Below are positions 45,684-54,364 of a stretch of 64,000 nucleotides of DNA, piece after piece. How positions within the stretch are numbered: position 1 is the first letter of the stretch; each line of letters begins with the position of its first letter. The stretch spans positions 186,001-250,000 of the forward strand of contig NZ_BKCF01000003.1 in NCBI RefSeq assembly GCF_009014635.1, in the 5' to 3' direction. Source of the DNA: Patiriisocius marinistellae. GTDB taxonomy: Bacteria; Bacteroidota; Bacteroidia; Flavobacteriales; Flavobacteriaceae. The notes beneath the pieces are model-generated. The model saw only the letters and a list, made by a program, of their open reading frames with translations. It made no database searches and was not told where the DNA came from. The translations under genes and the position numbers were made by a program.

Positions 45684-47666
45684 ATGCCTAAAAAGCCAAT
45701 CATCAATGCTCACACACACACTTTTACAAGTAAATTTGTACCTCCATTTCTTGCAAAAACTATAGTTCCTTGGCCATTATATTTTTTGATTCATACTCGC
45801 TGGATTGTAGGCTTGGCACAACGCTATTATAGATGGAAACATGGACAAACGTTTCCAAAATACGACAAGAATAAAACTAAAGAAGAGCAAGAAATAGAAA
45901 AACAAAAAGCGTGGGATAAAATTTACGCCAGTCGCAGGAAAATGCGAAGTAAAACTATTTCTAAATTTAACTTTAAGGCAAATCGCATCATTTATATTCC
46001 GTGGCGGATTATTATTTTCTGGGTATCGTTAGTAGCGTTCTTTTATGTAGCCGAATTTTTAGGTTGGATTTTTGGAATAGATGAAGGTATTAATGACATT
46101 TTTACTAAAGTAAAAATATGGCTCACCTCCTATTATTTATATTTTGAATTTCCGGTCGTTTGGAAAGTAGTATGGACTCTAGCAGTTCTTATATTTATAA
46201 ACTGGAGTCGCAGAACTATCTGGTTTTTAATCAAAAAACTATTTCCATTTTTTCAAAGTATTTTAAGTCCTAACGGCTTAGCGTTATTAGAACGTTATTT
46301 ATTAATGGGGCGTTTTTCTTTTTATGGTACACAGAAAAAAGTAGCAGAGCGAGCACTTGACCAGCTCCCTCCTAATTCGCAAATGGTAATATTACCTATG
46401 GATATGGAATTTATGGGTGCCGGAAAATCAAAAATGACAAACGAAATACTAGCCACAAAAAATAATAATATTCCTAAAAACCCCACTGAGGATGATTGGA
46501 AAGACTCTGACTATCACGATACATTTAAATACCAAATGCGAGAACTTTGGGATTTCGTAAAAACAAAGCGCAATGGTAAAAATCCTAATGCATACCATCC
46601 TTTTCTATTTTTAGACCCCCGCCGCATAGAAAAAGAAGGTAACTCTTTTTTTAGCTATACAATTGTTGATGGCAAAATGAAGCTAAACGACTGCTATTTA
46701 AAAACATATATGGAAGACCGCAACTTTAGTGGTTTTAAAATTTACCCAGCCCTAGGCTATTATGTTTTCGATGAATCACTCTTACCTATTTGGCTATATG
46801 CTTCTCAAAACAATATTCCAATCATGACACACTGTGTGATTGGTACAATATATTTCCGAGGAAAAAAGATAAAAGAATGGAACTATCATCCTGTTTTCAA
46901 ACAATATTATAGAGACAAAAGACAACCTGAAAATCAACCTGAACCCATGGTGTTACCACAAGTAAAACCTGTTGATTTGCAATATAACTTTACTCACCCC
47001 ATGAATTATTTATGTTTACTTGAGGAAACCTTTTTGCGAGAATTAATAGGTAATGCAAAAGACAATAATTTAAAAACGTTGTTTGGATATACAGATAAGG
47101 AAACTCCCCTAACACAAACATTAAAAAATATAAAAATTTGTTTAGCACACTATGGTGGAGAGGAAGAATGGATTAAATATTTAGAAACAGATAGAGATGT
47201 TTATGCAAGAAGTTTGATAAAAAATCCCAATGATGGAATTGACTTTATGCAAAATGCTACTAATGAATTTTCTTGGAGCAAAATAAATAGTCTCTGGCAT
47301 GATACAGATTGGTACTCATTAATATCTAGTATATTGATGAACTATGATAATATGTACGCAGACCTTAGCTACATTATAAGTAAGCCATCAATTTATCCCT
47401 TATTAGTAGAAACACTTCGGAAAAGTGACAACTATGAAGCCCAGTTAGTTCATTACAACGCCGAACAGTCTAATAATAAAAAAGCATCGCATTTCAAAGG
47501 CCGAAATAGATTGCGAAGTCACATTTTATATGGTACTGATTTTTATGTGGTAAGAAATCATAATTCAGACAAAGACTTATACACAGAAACTCGCGCAGCC
47601 CTTGATGATGAAAGTTTTGATTTGATAGCAAGAGAGAACACATTTAATTATTTATCAAGAGATTAG
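45684..47666 (+). CDS. Membrane-inserted amidohydrolase-superfamily protein, first gene of the HNH operon
   Basis: 660 residues from the ATG at 45684 (a TTG two codons earlier is less likely). It begins with the metal-binding HxH of amidohydrolases (INAHTHTF, His10 and His12). Two hydrophobic segments follow, at about 104-130 and 155-180 (IIIFWVSLVAFFYVAEFLGW; VVWTLAVLIFINW). The rest of the TIM barrel comes after them: FLDPRR, GFKIYPALGYY with a candidate Lys ligand, IMTHC, ICLAHYGG and ILYGTDFYV with the final Asp. The metal-site order H-x-H, K, H, H, D is complete. The closest general type is amidohydrolase_2. The stop is two bases before the HNH-ATPase start. The substrate is unknown; a membrane-tethered nucleotide or signal hydrolase is possible (inference). 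Confidence 0.75.
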   Translation: MPKKPIINAHTHTFTSKFVPPFLAKTIVPWPLYFLIHTRWIVGLAQRYYRWKHGQTFPKYDKNKTKEEQEIEKQKAWDKIYASRRKMRSKTISKFNFKANRIIYIPWRIIIFWVSLVAFFYVAEFLGWIFGIDEGINDIFTKVKIWLTSYYLYFEFPVVWKVVWTLAVLIFINWSRRTIWFLIKKLFPFFQSILSPNGLALLERYLLMGRFSFYGTQKKVAERALDQLPPNSQMVILPMDMEFMGAGKSKMTNEILATKNNNIPKNPTEDDWKDSDYHDTFKYQMRELWDFVKTKRNGKNPNAYHPFLFLDPRRIEKEGNSFFSYTIVDGKMKLNDCYLKTYMEDRNFSGFKIYPALGYYVFDESLLPIWLYASQNNIPIMTHCVIGTIYFRGKKIKEWNYHPVFKQYYRDKRQPENQPEPMVLPQVKPVDLQYNFTHPMNYLCLLEETFLRELIGNAKDNNLKTLFGYTDKETPLTQTLKNIKICLAHYGGEEEWIKYLETDRDVYARSLIKNPNDGIDFMQNATNEFSWSKINSLWHDTDWYSLISSILMNYDNMYADLSYIISKPSIYPLLVETLRKSDNYEAQLVHYNAEQSNNKKASHFKGRNRLRSHILYGTDFYVVRNHNSDKDLYTETRAALDDESFDLIARENTFNYLSRD

Positions 47667-47668
47667 TT

Positions 47669-49909
47669 ATGCTATACATAAACCGAAACTTTGTAAATAA
47701 ACCTGAAGTATTTTCATCACATCCATTTAAAGATGAAATAAAAGTAATGACAGAATTTTATACCAAAAAAAACATAAAACAATCACGGTATAGAATAAAT
47801 TCAAGACTCATAGAAAGCCAATTATTAATTGAAAAATTAGTAAAATTATTTCATGGTAAATGTGCGTATTGTGAGTGCGAAATTTTTGAGAAATTCTTTA
47901 AAACAGCGCACCATAGGCCTACAGAAAATGCGATGAATTTAGACGGTAAAGTTTCAAAGGAGAGTTATTGGTGGTTAACTTATGAATGGAACAATCTATA
48001 TTTATTATGTGAACAATGTAGTTCAATGAAAAAAACTCGATTTCCTGTTGCGGGTAAGAGAGTTTCATATTTAGGCAATGTGCCTCAAGAAAAGGCTTTA
48101 TTAATTGATCCGTGCAAAAAAAAAGATTTTGATGACAAGCATTTTCAACTCTTTAAAAACGGTGAAATTCTTGGAATAACCGAAAGAGGAAAAATTACAA
48201 TCGAAATTTTAAACTTGAATAATGAGAACAGAAAACAAGAAAGAGCACGCAAAATTTTAGAAATGGCGGGAGCTATATCAATGGCTCGTGGAGCAGCAAA
48301 TCAAAATGATATAAATAATGCAAAAAGAGAATTAAACAAACTACTAAATAGTGAAGTAGCTTTTTTAAGTTACTCAATAGCCGCATTTAAACACTTTTCT
48401 TTAATAACTACAGAGAAAATCGAAAGCTCAAAAATTTACAACGCTATAATTGAAGAAATAGATAATAGCATTTCAGACTTTACATCTTGTATCACAATGA
48501 AGTCTAAAGTTGAACGGCCAAAAATTACTAAAAGACATAAAACAAAATCTAATAAACCTTTTCCTATAGTTTCACCCATTACATCATCTATTGATAAATT
48601 ATCAGATAATATTTTAAAAAGAGATTACTTCATGTCTGCTAAGCGCATTCAAAAAATTGAAATAGTCAATTTTAAAATCATCAAAAATTTGGTGTTAGAA
48701 TTCCCCAAATCAAAGCATAGAGAAGAGCCTTGGATGGTTCTTTTAGGCGAAAATGGCGCAGGTAAAAGCTCAGTATTACAAGCGGTAGCACTTACACTCG
48801 CTGGTGAAGAAAAAGCTAATAATTTAGAATTAAACGCAGCCCAATTTGTCAATAGAAATACGAGCTCAAAAACTGGATATGTAAGGGTTTATCTAGAAGG
48901 GGTTTCAGACTTTCTTGAACTTAAATTTAATAAAGACTCTCCTAAATTTACTTCAAATTATGATGCTCCTAAAGTTATTCTATTAGCATTTGGATCTACT
49001 AGACTTATGAGTGACACGGTTGATTACGAAACAAATAAAAATCTTATTAATCTAAGTAATTTGTTTAATCCATTTGCAACATTACCAAATATTGAAGGTT
49101 GGTTGGGTGACCCAAAAAAAGTAAGTGTTGCACAATTTGACCAGATTGCTATAGCACTTAAAAACGTCTTACAGCTTCCAGACAATAAATTAATATATCG
49201 TAGAAAAACTAAAGAAGGTACTTACGAACTTTTTATAAAAATAAACAAACAGAAACAAGGAATTACTGTTAAGGAATTAAGTGCTGGATACAAATCCATA
49301 ATTGCAATGACTATAAATATAATTAGAGAAATACTCAACACATGGGATAGTTTTAAAATTGCTGAAGGCATTGTTCTTGTTGACGAAATAGGCGTTCACC
49401 TCCACCCTAAATGGAAACTTCAAATCATTAGTACGTTACGAGAGATTTTCCCTGCAATGAACTTTATAATTACCACACATGAGCCTTTGTGTTTACGTGG
49501 TATCAATGAAGGGGAAGTAGCACTTATGAAAATGGATGAAAACAATCAAGTAATTGCCTTAATGGATCTCCCTTCTCCTAAAGCACTAACCATTGAACAA
49601 TTAATAACATCAAAATTCTTTGGATTAATAACCTCATTTGATCCAGAAATAGAAGCACAACTTAATTCTTTTTATTTACTGAAATCTAAATTAAACCCTA
49701 CACCTAACGAGATAGAAAAATTAGAAACATTACGTAGAAATTTAGAACACATTAATGTCATTGATAATGAATCAAATTTAGAAGTTTCTAAAAAATCAAA
49801 AATTAATTTAGCTGCAAGTTCTTTAGATGCTGGGTGGATTAATAACCCTAAACATCAAGAAGACTTAAAACAAAAAATCAAAGCGATTTGGGATAAGACA
49901 ACTTCGTAA
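47669..49909 (+). CDS. HNH nuclease-AAA ATPase fusion (PtuB-PtuA-like)
   Basis: 746 residues. The N-terminal region holds an HNH/zinc-finger nuclease of the TIGR02646/PtuB type: Cys65 and Cys68 (GKCAYCECE), TAHHRPTEN, then WNNLYLLCEQCSSMKKTRFPV with a second Cys pair. From Met322 an ABC/SMC-type AAA_21 ATPase follows: Walker A LGENGAGKSS (about 360), signature LSAGYKS (about 537), Walker B IVLVDEIGVHLHP (about 567) and switch His in ITTHEP. In Septu, PtuA (ATPase) and PtuB (HNH) are separate proteins; here they are fused in reversed order. It starts two bases after the amidohydrolase and ends 11 bp before another HNH gene. Met322 could also serve as an internal start producing the ATPase alone. 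Confidence 0.85.
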   Translation: MLYINRNFVNKPEVFSSHPFKDEIKVMTEFYTKKNIKQSRYRINSRLIESQLLIEKLVKLFHGKCAYCECEIFEKFFKTAHHRPTENAMNLDGKVSKESYWWLTYEWNNLYLLCEQCSSMKKTRFPVAGKRVSYLGNVPQEKALLIDPCKKKDFDDKHFQLFKNGEILGITERGKITIEILNLNNENRKQERARKILEMAGAISMARGAANQNDINNAKRELNKLLNSEVAFLSYSIAAFKHFSLITTEKIESSKIYNAIIEEIDNSISDFTSCITMKSKVERPKITKRHKTKSNKPFPIVSPITSSIDKLSDNILKRDYFMSAKRIQKIEIVNFKIIKNLVLEFPKSKHREEPWMVLLGENGAGKSSVLQAVALTLAGEEKANNLELNAAQFVNRNTSSKTGYVRVYLEGVSDFLELKFNKDSPKFTSNYDAPKVILLAFGSTRLMSDTVDYETNKNLINLSNLFNPFATLPNIEGWLGDPKKVSVAQFDQIAIALKNVLQLPDNKLIYRRKTKEGTYELFIKINKQKQGITVKELSAGYKSIIAMTINIIREILNTWDSFKIAEGIVLVDEIGVHLHPKWKLQIISTLREIFPAMNFIITTHEPLCLRGINEGEVALMKMDENNQVIALMDLPSPKALTIEQLITSKFFGLITSFDPEIEAQLNSFYLLKSKLNPTPNEIEKLETLRRNLEHINVIDNESNLEVSKKSKINLAASSLDAGWINNPKHQEDLKQKIKAIWDKTTS

Positions 49910-49920
49910 AATATAATATT

Positions 49921-50889
49921 ATGATTTTGATAACTAAGAACACAAAAAACCCAAACATTTCAGTATATAAAAAGAAGAGATGGAAAGGCCTTGACGGAAA
50001 TAAAACAACATTAGCAATTCGAGATTTTAATAAATCTATATTGCATTATACAAATCCTGCAAACTTTAAAGACAACAAAAAATTAACACGTAAAGGTTTT
50101 ACGTATGAGGCCTATTCACATAAAGACACAAAAAAAGCATTAAAGAAAATTTTTAAAAGTAAGTGTGCCTATTGTGAGAGTTTTATTATGCATATTGAAC
50201 CAGGTGATATAGAACACTTTAGACCAAAAGCAGAAGTACACACTAAAAATGGAGAAGTTTTAATTCCTGGGTATTACTGGTTAGGCGCAGATTGGAAAAA
50301 CTTATTATTATCTTGTATAAAATGCAATAGATCAAATAACGAAGCTATAAATTTTTCGGATGGAGAAATCCAAAATATGGGAAAAGCTAATCATTTTCCA
50401 CTCTCTGATGAGTCTAAAAGAGTTCGATTACACACAGAAGATATTTCAATTGAAGATGAGTTTGTTCAAATTATAAACCCTTGTAGAGAAGATCCAGAAG
50501 CACATCTTATTTTTGAAGATAATGGTCAAGTAACAGCAAAAGATGAAAAAGGAGAGAAATCTATTGCCGTATATGGGCTTTTTAGAGCAGATCTCGTTTT
50601 AAAAAGATCACAAGTAAGTAGGGATCTAAGTTCCTCACTTACAGATCTCGTATTAATAATTCAACAACTTGATCAACTAGAAGCAGCGAATATTAGTACA
50701 GATATCATCTTAAAATTACTACGCGTTAATCTAGAAAATTTAAAATTTGCTTTTCAAATAGATGCGGAATACCTAGCATTAAAAAGACAAAAGCTAAAAC
50801 GCTTTATAAAACAAAATCCTATTAGTAATCAAAAATTAACAGAAATGGGTATTCCGCTATTAAACTTCTTAAATAGTAATACAATTTAG
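49921..50889 (+). CDS. HNH-type nuclease, third gene of the operon
   Basis: 322 residues. Zinc/HNH core: Cys82 and Cys85 (SKCAYCESF), IEHFRPKAE with His99, then WKNLLLSCIKCNRSNNEA, the TIGR02646-like arrangement C..C-H-N-C..C. The C-terminal half is helical and probably binds the partner. It resembles PtuB and retron-associated HNH proteins and is related in domain, but not closely in sequence, to the HNH part of the preceding gene. The 11-bp spacing indicates one transcript. Confidence 0.85.
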   Translation: MILITKNTKNPNISVYKKKRWKGLDGNKTTLAIRDFNKSILHYTNPANFKDNKKLTRKGFTYEAYSHKDTKKALKKIFKSKCAYCESFIMHIEPGDIEHFRPKAEVHTKNGEVLIPGYYWLGADWKNLLLSCIKCNRSNNEAINFSDGEIQNMGKANHFPLSDESKRVRLHTEDISIEDEFVQIINPCREDPEAHLIFEDNGQVTAKDEKGEKSIAVYGLFRADLVLKRSQVSRDLSSSLTDLVLIIQQLDQLEAANISTDIILKLLRVNLENLKFAFQIDAEYLALKRQKLKRFIKQNPISNQKLTEMGIPLLNFLNSNTI

Positions 50890-51116
50890 ATAAATAATAT
50901 AGAGGAATTTATTAGATGCTAAATATTTTATTCAATATTGATCCTTTAAATATTTAAAATTATTTCTTCGGAAATATTATAATAATTACACCTCTTTAAT
51001 AAAAATCTCACTTTAGAAAAAATTAACGCTTGTTAAGAAAATATTGATACTGGATTAACTCAAATAATTTTGATCGCTGTGTAAATTTGAAATGAACATA
51101 AAAAATTACACATATA
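50890..51116. other. Intergenic stretch with one CTTCGGAAAT motif
   Basis: 227 AT-rich bases after the HNH operon. CTTCGGAAATATTA lies at 50966-50979. No clear terminator or coding sequence was seen. Confidence 0.45.
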
Positions 51117-51941
51117 ATGATTAAAACTATTACAAATTTTAAATTTAAAGTTGCATTTATTTTTATTTCAATATTAACATCATCTTCAATATATGCACAA
51201 AGCAATTGTGATATTTACTGTCCAAATGATTTTGCTGTTGTAGCAAATTCAAATGGCGAATATGTAGTTGAAGATTATTTTGCAAATAACTTAGTAACTT
51301 TAGAGGAATGCAATCCAGGTGCTGTTGTCTCTCAATCACCAGCTCCTGGGACAATAATGGGCTTAGGAGAATTTGAAGTGACAATGACTGTTACTTCTGG
51401 TGGAGAAACAGACGATTGTGATTTTGACATTTCAGTAATTGAAGAACAAAGTGGTGATTGTGATTTTGACTGCCCAGATGATCAATTAGGTACAACAGAT
51501 AGCGCCGGAAACTATGCAATACCTAATTTTGCCACAAATGGTGCTCTTGTAGTAACAGGCAACTGTGGAAATTTTACTTTTGAGCAAGACCCTGTTGCAG
51601 GTACTATTGTAACCGCGGGTATTTATAGTATTTCATTATCAGCAGAGTCTGAGCCTGGTACAAGTAGTATAAGTTGTGGTTTCAATTTAACTGTTGATGA
51701 AACATTAAATGCAAATAGTTTTTCAATAAATACTTTTACAGTTTATCCAAACCCTGCCTCTAATAAAATAAATTTTTCAAATGAAGTAGAAAACGCCACA
51801 TTAGCTTCTCTCACTGGAAAAATAATATACCAAACGAAAATGACTAATTCAATTGATGTTAGTTATTTAGATAAAGGGATTTATATTTTAAAAATTGAAA
51901 ATGGAAATGAATCATTAATTAAAAAAATTGTTATTAATTAA
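51117..51941 (+). CDS. Secreted HYR-like protein with T9SS type A sorting domain
   Basis: 274 residues: signal peptide MIKTITNFKFKVAFIFISILTSSSIYAQS; two similar repeats of about 80 residues, each starting with a Cys-x3-Cys pattern (CDIYCPNDF, CDFDCPDDQ) and resembling HYR/Ig-like modules (SPAPGTIMGLGEFEV against DPVAGTIVTAGIYSI); and a C-terminal Por secretion sorting domain (FTVYPNPASNKINF to KGIYILKIENGNESLIKKIVI). It would be exported by Sec and then the type IX system to the surface or medium. Function unknown; probably a small adhesin or matrix protein. Confidence 0.85.
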   Translation: MIKTITNFKFKVAFIFISILTSSSIYAQSNCDIYCPNDFAVVANSNGEYVVEDYFANNLVTLEECNPGAVVSQSPAPGTIMGLGEFEVTMTVTSGGETDDCDFDISVIEEQSGDCDFDCPDDQLGTTDSAGNYAIPNFATNGALVVTGNCGNFTFEQDPVAGTIVTAGIYSISLSAESEPGTSSISCGFNLTVDETLNANSFSINTFTVYPNPASNKINFSNEVENATLASLTGKIIYQTKMTNSIDVSYLDKGIYILKIENGNESLIKKIVIN

Positions 51942-51978
51942 TTTTCTACTAATCTTTAAAAATTCATTTTTCATTAAT

Positions 51979-52015
51979 GAAAACCAACTTACAATACGAC
52001 TGTAGGTTGGTTTTC
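51979..52015. terminator. Rho-independent terminator after the T9SS protein
   Basis: GAAAACCAAC and TACA pair with TGTA and GTTGGTTTTC, leaving a 7-base loop and one mismatch; a TCTTT run follows. Confidence 0.85.
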
Positions 52016-52043
52016 TCTTTAAATTAAATTCATGTTAAAAAAG

Positions 52044-52073
52044 AATGAACATTCATTTTTATAAATATCTTTG
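52044..52073 (+). promoter_or_regulatory. Operator dyad and -7 element of the TetR operon
   Basis: 52044-52057 is an inverted repeat, AATGAA-CA-TTCATT, typical of TetR operators. 52066-52073 reads TATCTTTG, an exact -7 element. The dyad lies where the -33 element should be, 34 bases before the TetR ATG, so binding would block RNA polymerase (inference). Confidence 0.6.
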
Positions 52074-52091
52074 TAACGTAAATTAAATACA

Positions 52092-52670
52092 ATGGCTAAA
52101 CTTCAAAAAAGTATAGATAAGCGTAATGAATTAATAAAGGCAACTATTGAGTTGGTAAACAACAATGGTTTTCACGCAACACCTATGAGTAAAATTGCTA
52201 AAATGGCGAATGTATCACCTGCAACAATCTATTTGTATTTTGAAAACAAACAAGACTTAGTTAATAAGACTTATATTGAAGTAAAAGAAAAATATACAAA
52301 ATATGCTTTTGAAACTTACGAAAGCTCAATGCCTGTTAAAAAAGGTTTTGAAATAATATGGAAACGTATTGCAGAATTTAAATTAAAAGAATGCGAGAAT
52401 GCCATGTTTTTAGCACAATGTGATAATACTCCCACTATCGATGAAACGAGTAGACAGGAAGGTATTAAACATTTACAGCCCCTACTCGACCTCTGGGCAC
52501 GTGGTAAAAATGAAGGGTTAATAAAACCAGTCTCAGACTATATTTTATATGCATATGCTATAAACCCACTATCCTTTTTAATGATTACTCAAAAAAGAGG
52601 AGCATTTACATTAGACAAAACACATTTAGAAGAAGCATATCAATCTGCTTGGAATAGTATTAAAATTTAA
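52092..52670 (+). CDS. TetR/AcrR-family repressor of the detoxification operon
   Basis: 192 residues. N-terminal helix-turn-helix FHATPMSKIAKMANVSPATIYLYFENKQDLVNKTY (about 20-55), then a helical ligand domain. It is the first gene of a run with four oxidoreductase or DJ-1 genes spaced 16-30 bp apart and is preceded by a dyad overlapping its promoter, so it probably autoregulates the operon and responds to an electrophile or quinone (inference). Confidence 0.9.
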   Translation: MAKLQKSIDKRNELIKATIELVNNNGFHATPMSKIAKMANVSPATIYLYFENKQDLVNKTYIEVKEKYTKYAFETYESSMPVKKGFEIIWKRIAEFKLKECENAMFLAQCDNTPTIDETSRQEGIKHLQPLLDLWARGKNEGLIKPVSDYILYAYAINPLSFLMITQKRGAFTLDKTHLEEAYQSAWNSIKI

Positions 52671-52694
52671 ATAAAAAACGAAAAAAACAAATAA

Positions 52695-53327
52695 ATGGAA
52701 TTGATAGAAAAGTTAAATTGGAGATACGCTGCTAAGTCTATGAGTGGAAAAGTAGTCCCTGAAGATAAAATAGAACGTATTTTAGAAGCTGCACGTTTAG
52801 CTCCTACATCATCAGGTTTACAGCCTTTTGAAATATTTGTTGTAAAAAACCAAGGTATTAAAGAGCAAATTAGACCAGTTGCTTGGAATCAGTCTGTTAT
52901 CACAGAAAGTTCACATCTACTAGTTTTTGCTGCATGGGACACTTATACTGCTGACCGAATTAATTATATGTTTGATTTAACAAATAAGATTCGTGGTTTT
53001 GAAAACGAAGGTTGGGAAAATTACAGACAACAATTATTAAGCTCGTATCCACAACGTGATGCTGAAGAAAATTTCAATCATGCAGCAAAGCAGGCATATA
53101 TTGCTTTAGGTACTGCTATGATCGCAGCTGCTGGCGAAAAAGTGGATAGTACTCCCATGGAGGGATTTGATGCTGATGCAGTTGATAAAATTTTAGGCCT
53201 ACGTGAAAAAGGTTTACGTAGTGCTGTGTTATTACCGTTAGGATATAGAAATGAAGATGAAGATTGGTTAGTAAATCTTGTTAAGGTTAGAAGACCTATG
53301 GACGAGATTGTAACCGTTATTGAATAA
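52695..53327 (+). CDS. Nitroreductase-family NAD(P)H oxidoreductase (NfsB-like)
   Basis: 210 residues with MELIEKLNWRYAAKSM at the start, as in flavobacterial NfsB-like proteins, RLAPTSSGLQPFEIFVV for FMN binding, AKQAYIALGTAMIAAAGEKVDSTPMEGF and VLLPLGYR. It reduces nitroaromatics, quinones or enals. It follows the TetR gene by 24 bp. It shares a family but not close sequence with the nitroreductase at 7399-8028. Confidence 0.9.
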   Translation: MELIEKLNWRYAAKSMSGKVVPEDKIERILEAARLAPTSSGLQPFEIFVVKNQGIKEQIRPVAWNQSVITESSHLLVFAAWDTYTADRINYMFDLTNKIRGFENEGWENYRQQLLSSYPQRDAEENFNHAAKQAYIALGTAMIAAAGEKVDSTPMEGFDADAVDKILGLREKGLRSAVLLPLGYRNEDEDWLVNLVKVRRPMDEIVTVIE

Positions 53328-53346
53328 ATTAAAAATGAAAATGAAC

Positions 53347-54342
53347 ATGAAAACGATACAATTAAAAAGTAGACCTGAAGGAAAACCAACACTTTCAAAT
53401 TTCGAATTTGTAGAAGAAGATAAATCGTTAACTATATCTGATGGAGAGATTCTTCTAGAAGCAGCTTATGTTTCTGTAGATCCATATTTAAGAGGACGAA
53501 TGAACGATGCAAAATCTTATGTTCCGCCTTTTAAATTAAACGAACCTGTACACTCTGGTGTTGTAGCTAAAGTTTTAGAATCTAAAAACGAAAAATTCCA
53601 AGTTGGAGATTACGTTTCTGGCATGCTAAACTGGTCTAGACAACAAGTGTCTGATGGCGAAGGCTTAAATAAAGTAGATTCAGAAAAAGCACCTTTAAGC
53701 ACCTATTTGGGCGTTTTAGGCATGACAGGTTTAACGGCTTATTTAGGCTTTACCGAAATAGGAAAACCTAAAGAAGGTGAAACTATAGTAGTCTCAGGAG
53801 CTGCAGGAGCAGTTGGTAGTGTTGTTGGTCAAATAGCAAAAATACTAGGCTTACGCGTTATAGGTATTGCTGGTACAGATGAAAAAATCGAGATGCTAAA
53901 AAGCAAATTTGGTTTTGATGAAGGTATCAATTACAACACCACAAAAGACATGAAATCTGCCATTGCAGAAGCTGCGCCAGATGGTGTAGATGTGTATTTT
54001 GATAATGTTGGAGGACCAATTTCAGATGCTGTTTTATTCAGTATTAATCGCTTTGCAAGAATTATAATTTGTGGTGCCATTTCGGTTTATAATGAAACGG
54101 AAATACCTAAAAGCATAAGCGTACAGCCATTTTTAATAAAAAACAGCGCGTTAATGCAAGGTTTTATAGTAAGTAATTATGCTGAAAAATTCCCAGAAGC
54201 GATTCAAAAATTATCAGGTTGGTTAGCTGAAGAAAAATTAACCTATACCGAAACTATAGTTGATGGTTTCGATAATATCCCTCAAGCTTTTATAGATTTA
54301 TTTGAAGGTAAAAACAAAGGGAAAATGATAGTAAAAATATAA
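53347..54342 (+). CDS. NADP-dependent MDR oxidoreductase (prostaglandin reductase/alkenal reductase type)
   Basis: 331 residues from the ATG at 53347; in-frame ATGs at 53335 and 53341 are alternatives. Zinc-free medium-chain reductase: SVDPYLRGRMNDAKSY substrate motif, Rossmann loop VVSGAAGAVGSVVGQIAK, and DVYFDNVGGPISDAVL, the signature of the leukotriene B4 dehydrogenase/CurA-like group. It reduces the double bond of alpha,beta-unsaturated carbonyls, fitting an electrophile-defence operon. Confidence 0.9.
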   Translation: MKTIQLKSRPEGKPTLSNFEFVEEDKSLTISDGEILLEAAYVSVDPYLRGRMNDAKSYVPPFKLNEPVHSGVVAKVLESKNEKFQVGDYVSGMLNWSRQQVSDGEGLNKVDSEKAPLSTYLGVLGMTGLTAYLGFTEIGKPKEGETIVVSGAAGAVGSVVGQIAKILGLRVIGIAGTDEKIEMLKSKFGFDEGINYNTTKDMKSAIAEAAPDGVDVYFDNVGGPISDAVLFSINRFARIIICGAISVYNETEIPKSISVQPFLIKNSALMQGFIVSNYAEKFPEAIQKLSGWLAEEKLTYTETIVDGFDNIPQAFIDLFEGKNKGKMIVKI

Positions 54343-54364
54343 TAACCAAAAAAAGAAAAAGAAG

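Noticed and set aside
45684-50889. RADAR or retron identity for the three-gene operon
   Set aside because: The ATPase lacks the RdrA organisation and the amidohydrolase is not an adenosine-deaminase-like RdrB by its motifs; no reverse transcriptase or retron RNA was seen next to the HNH-ATPase genes.
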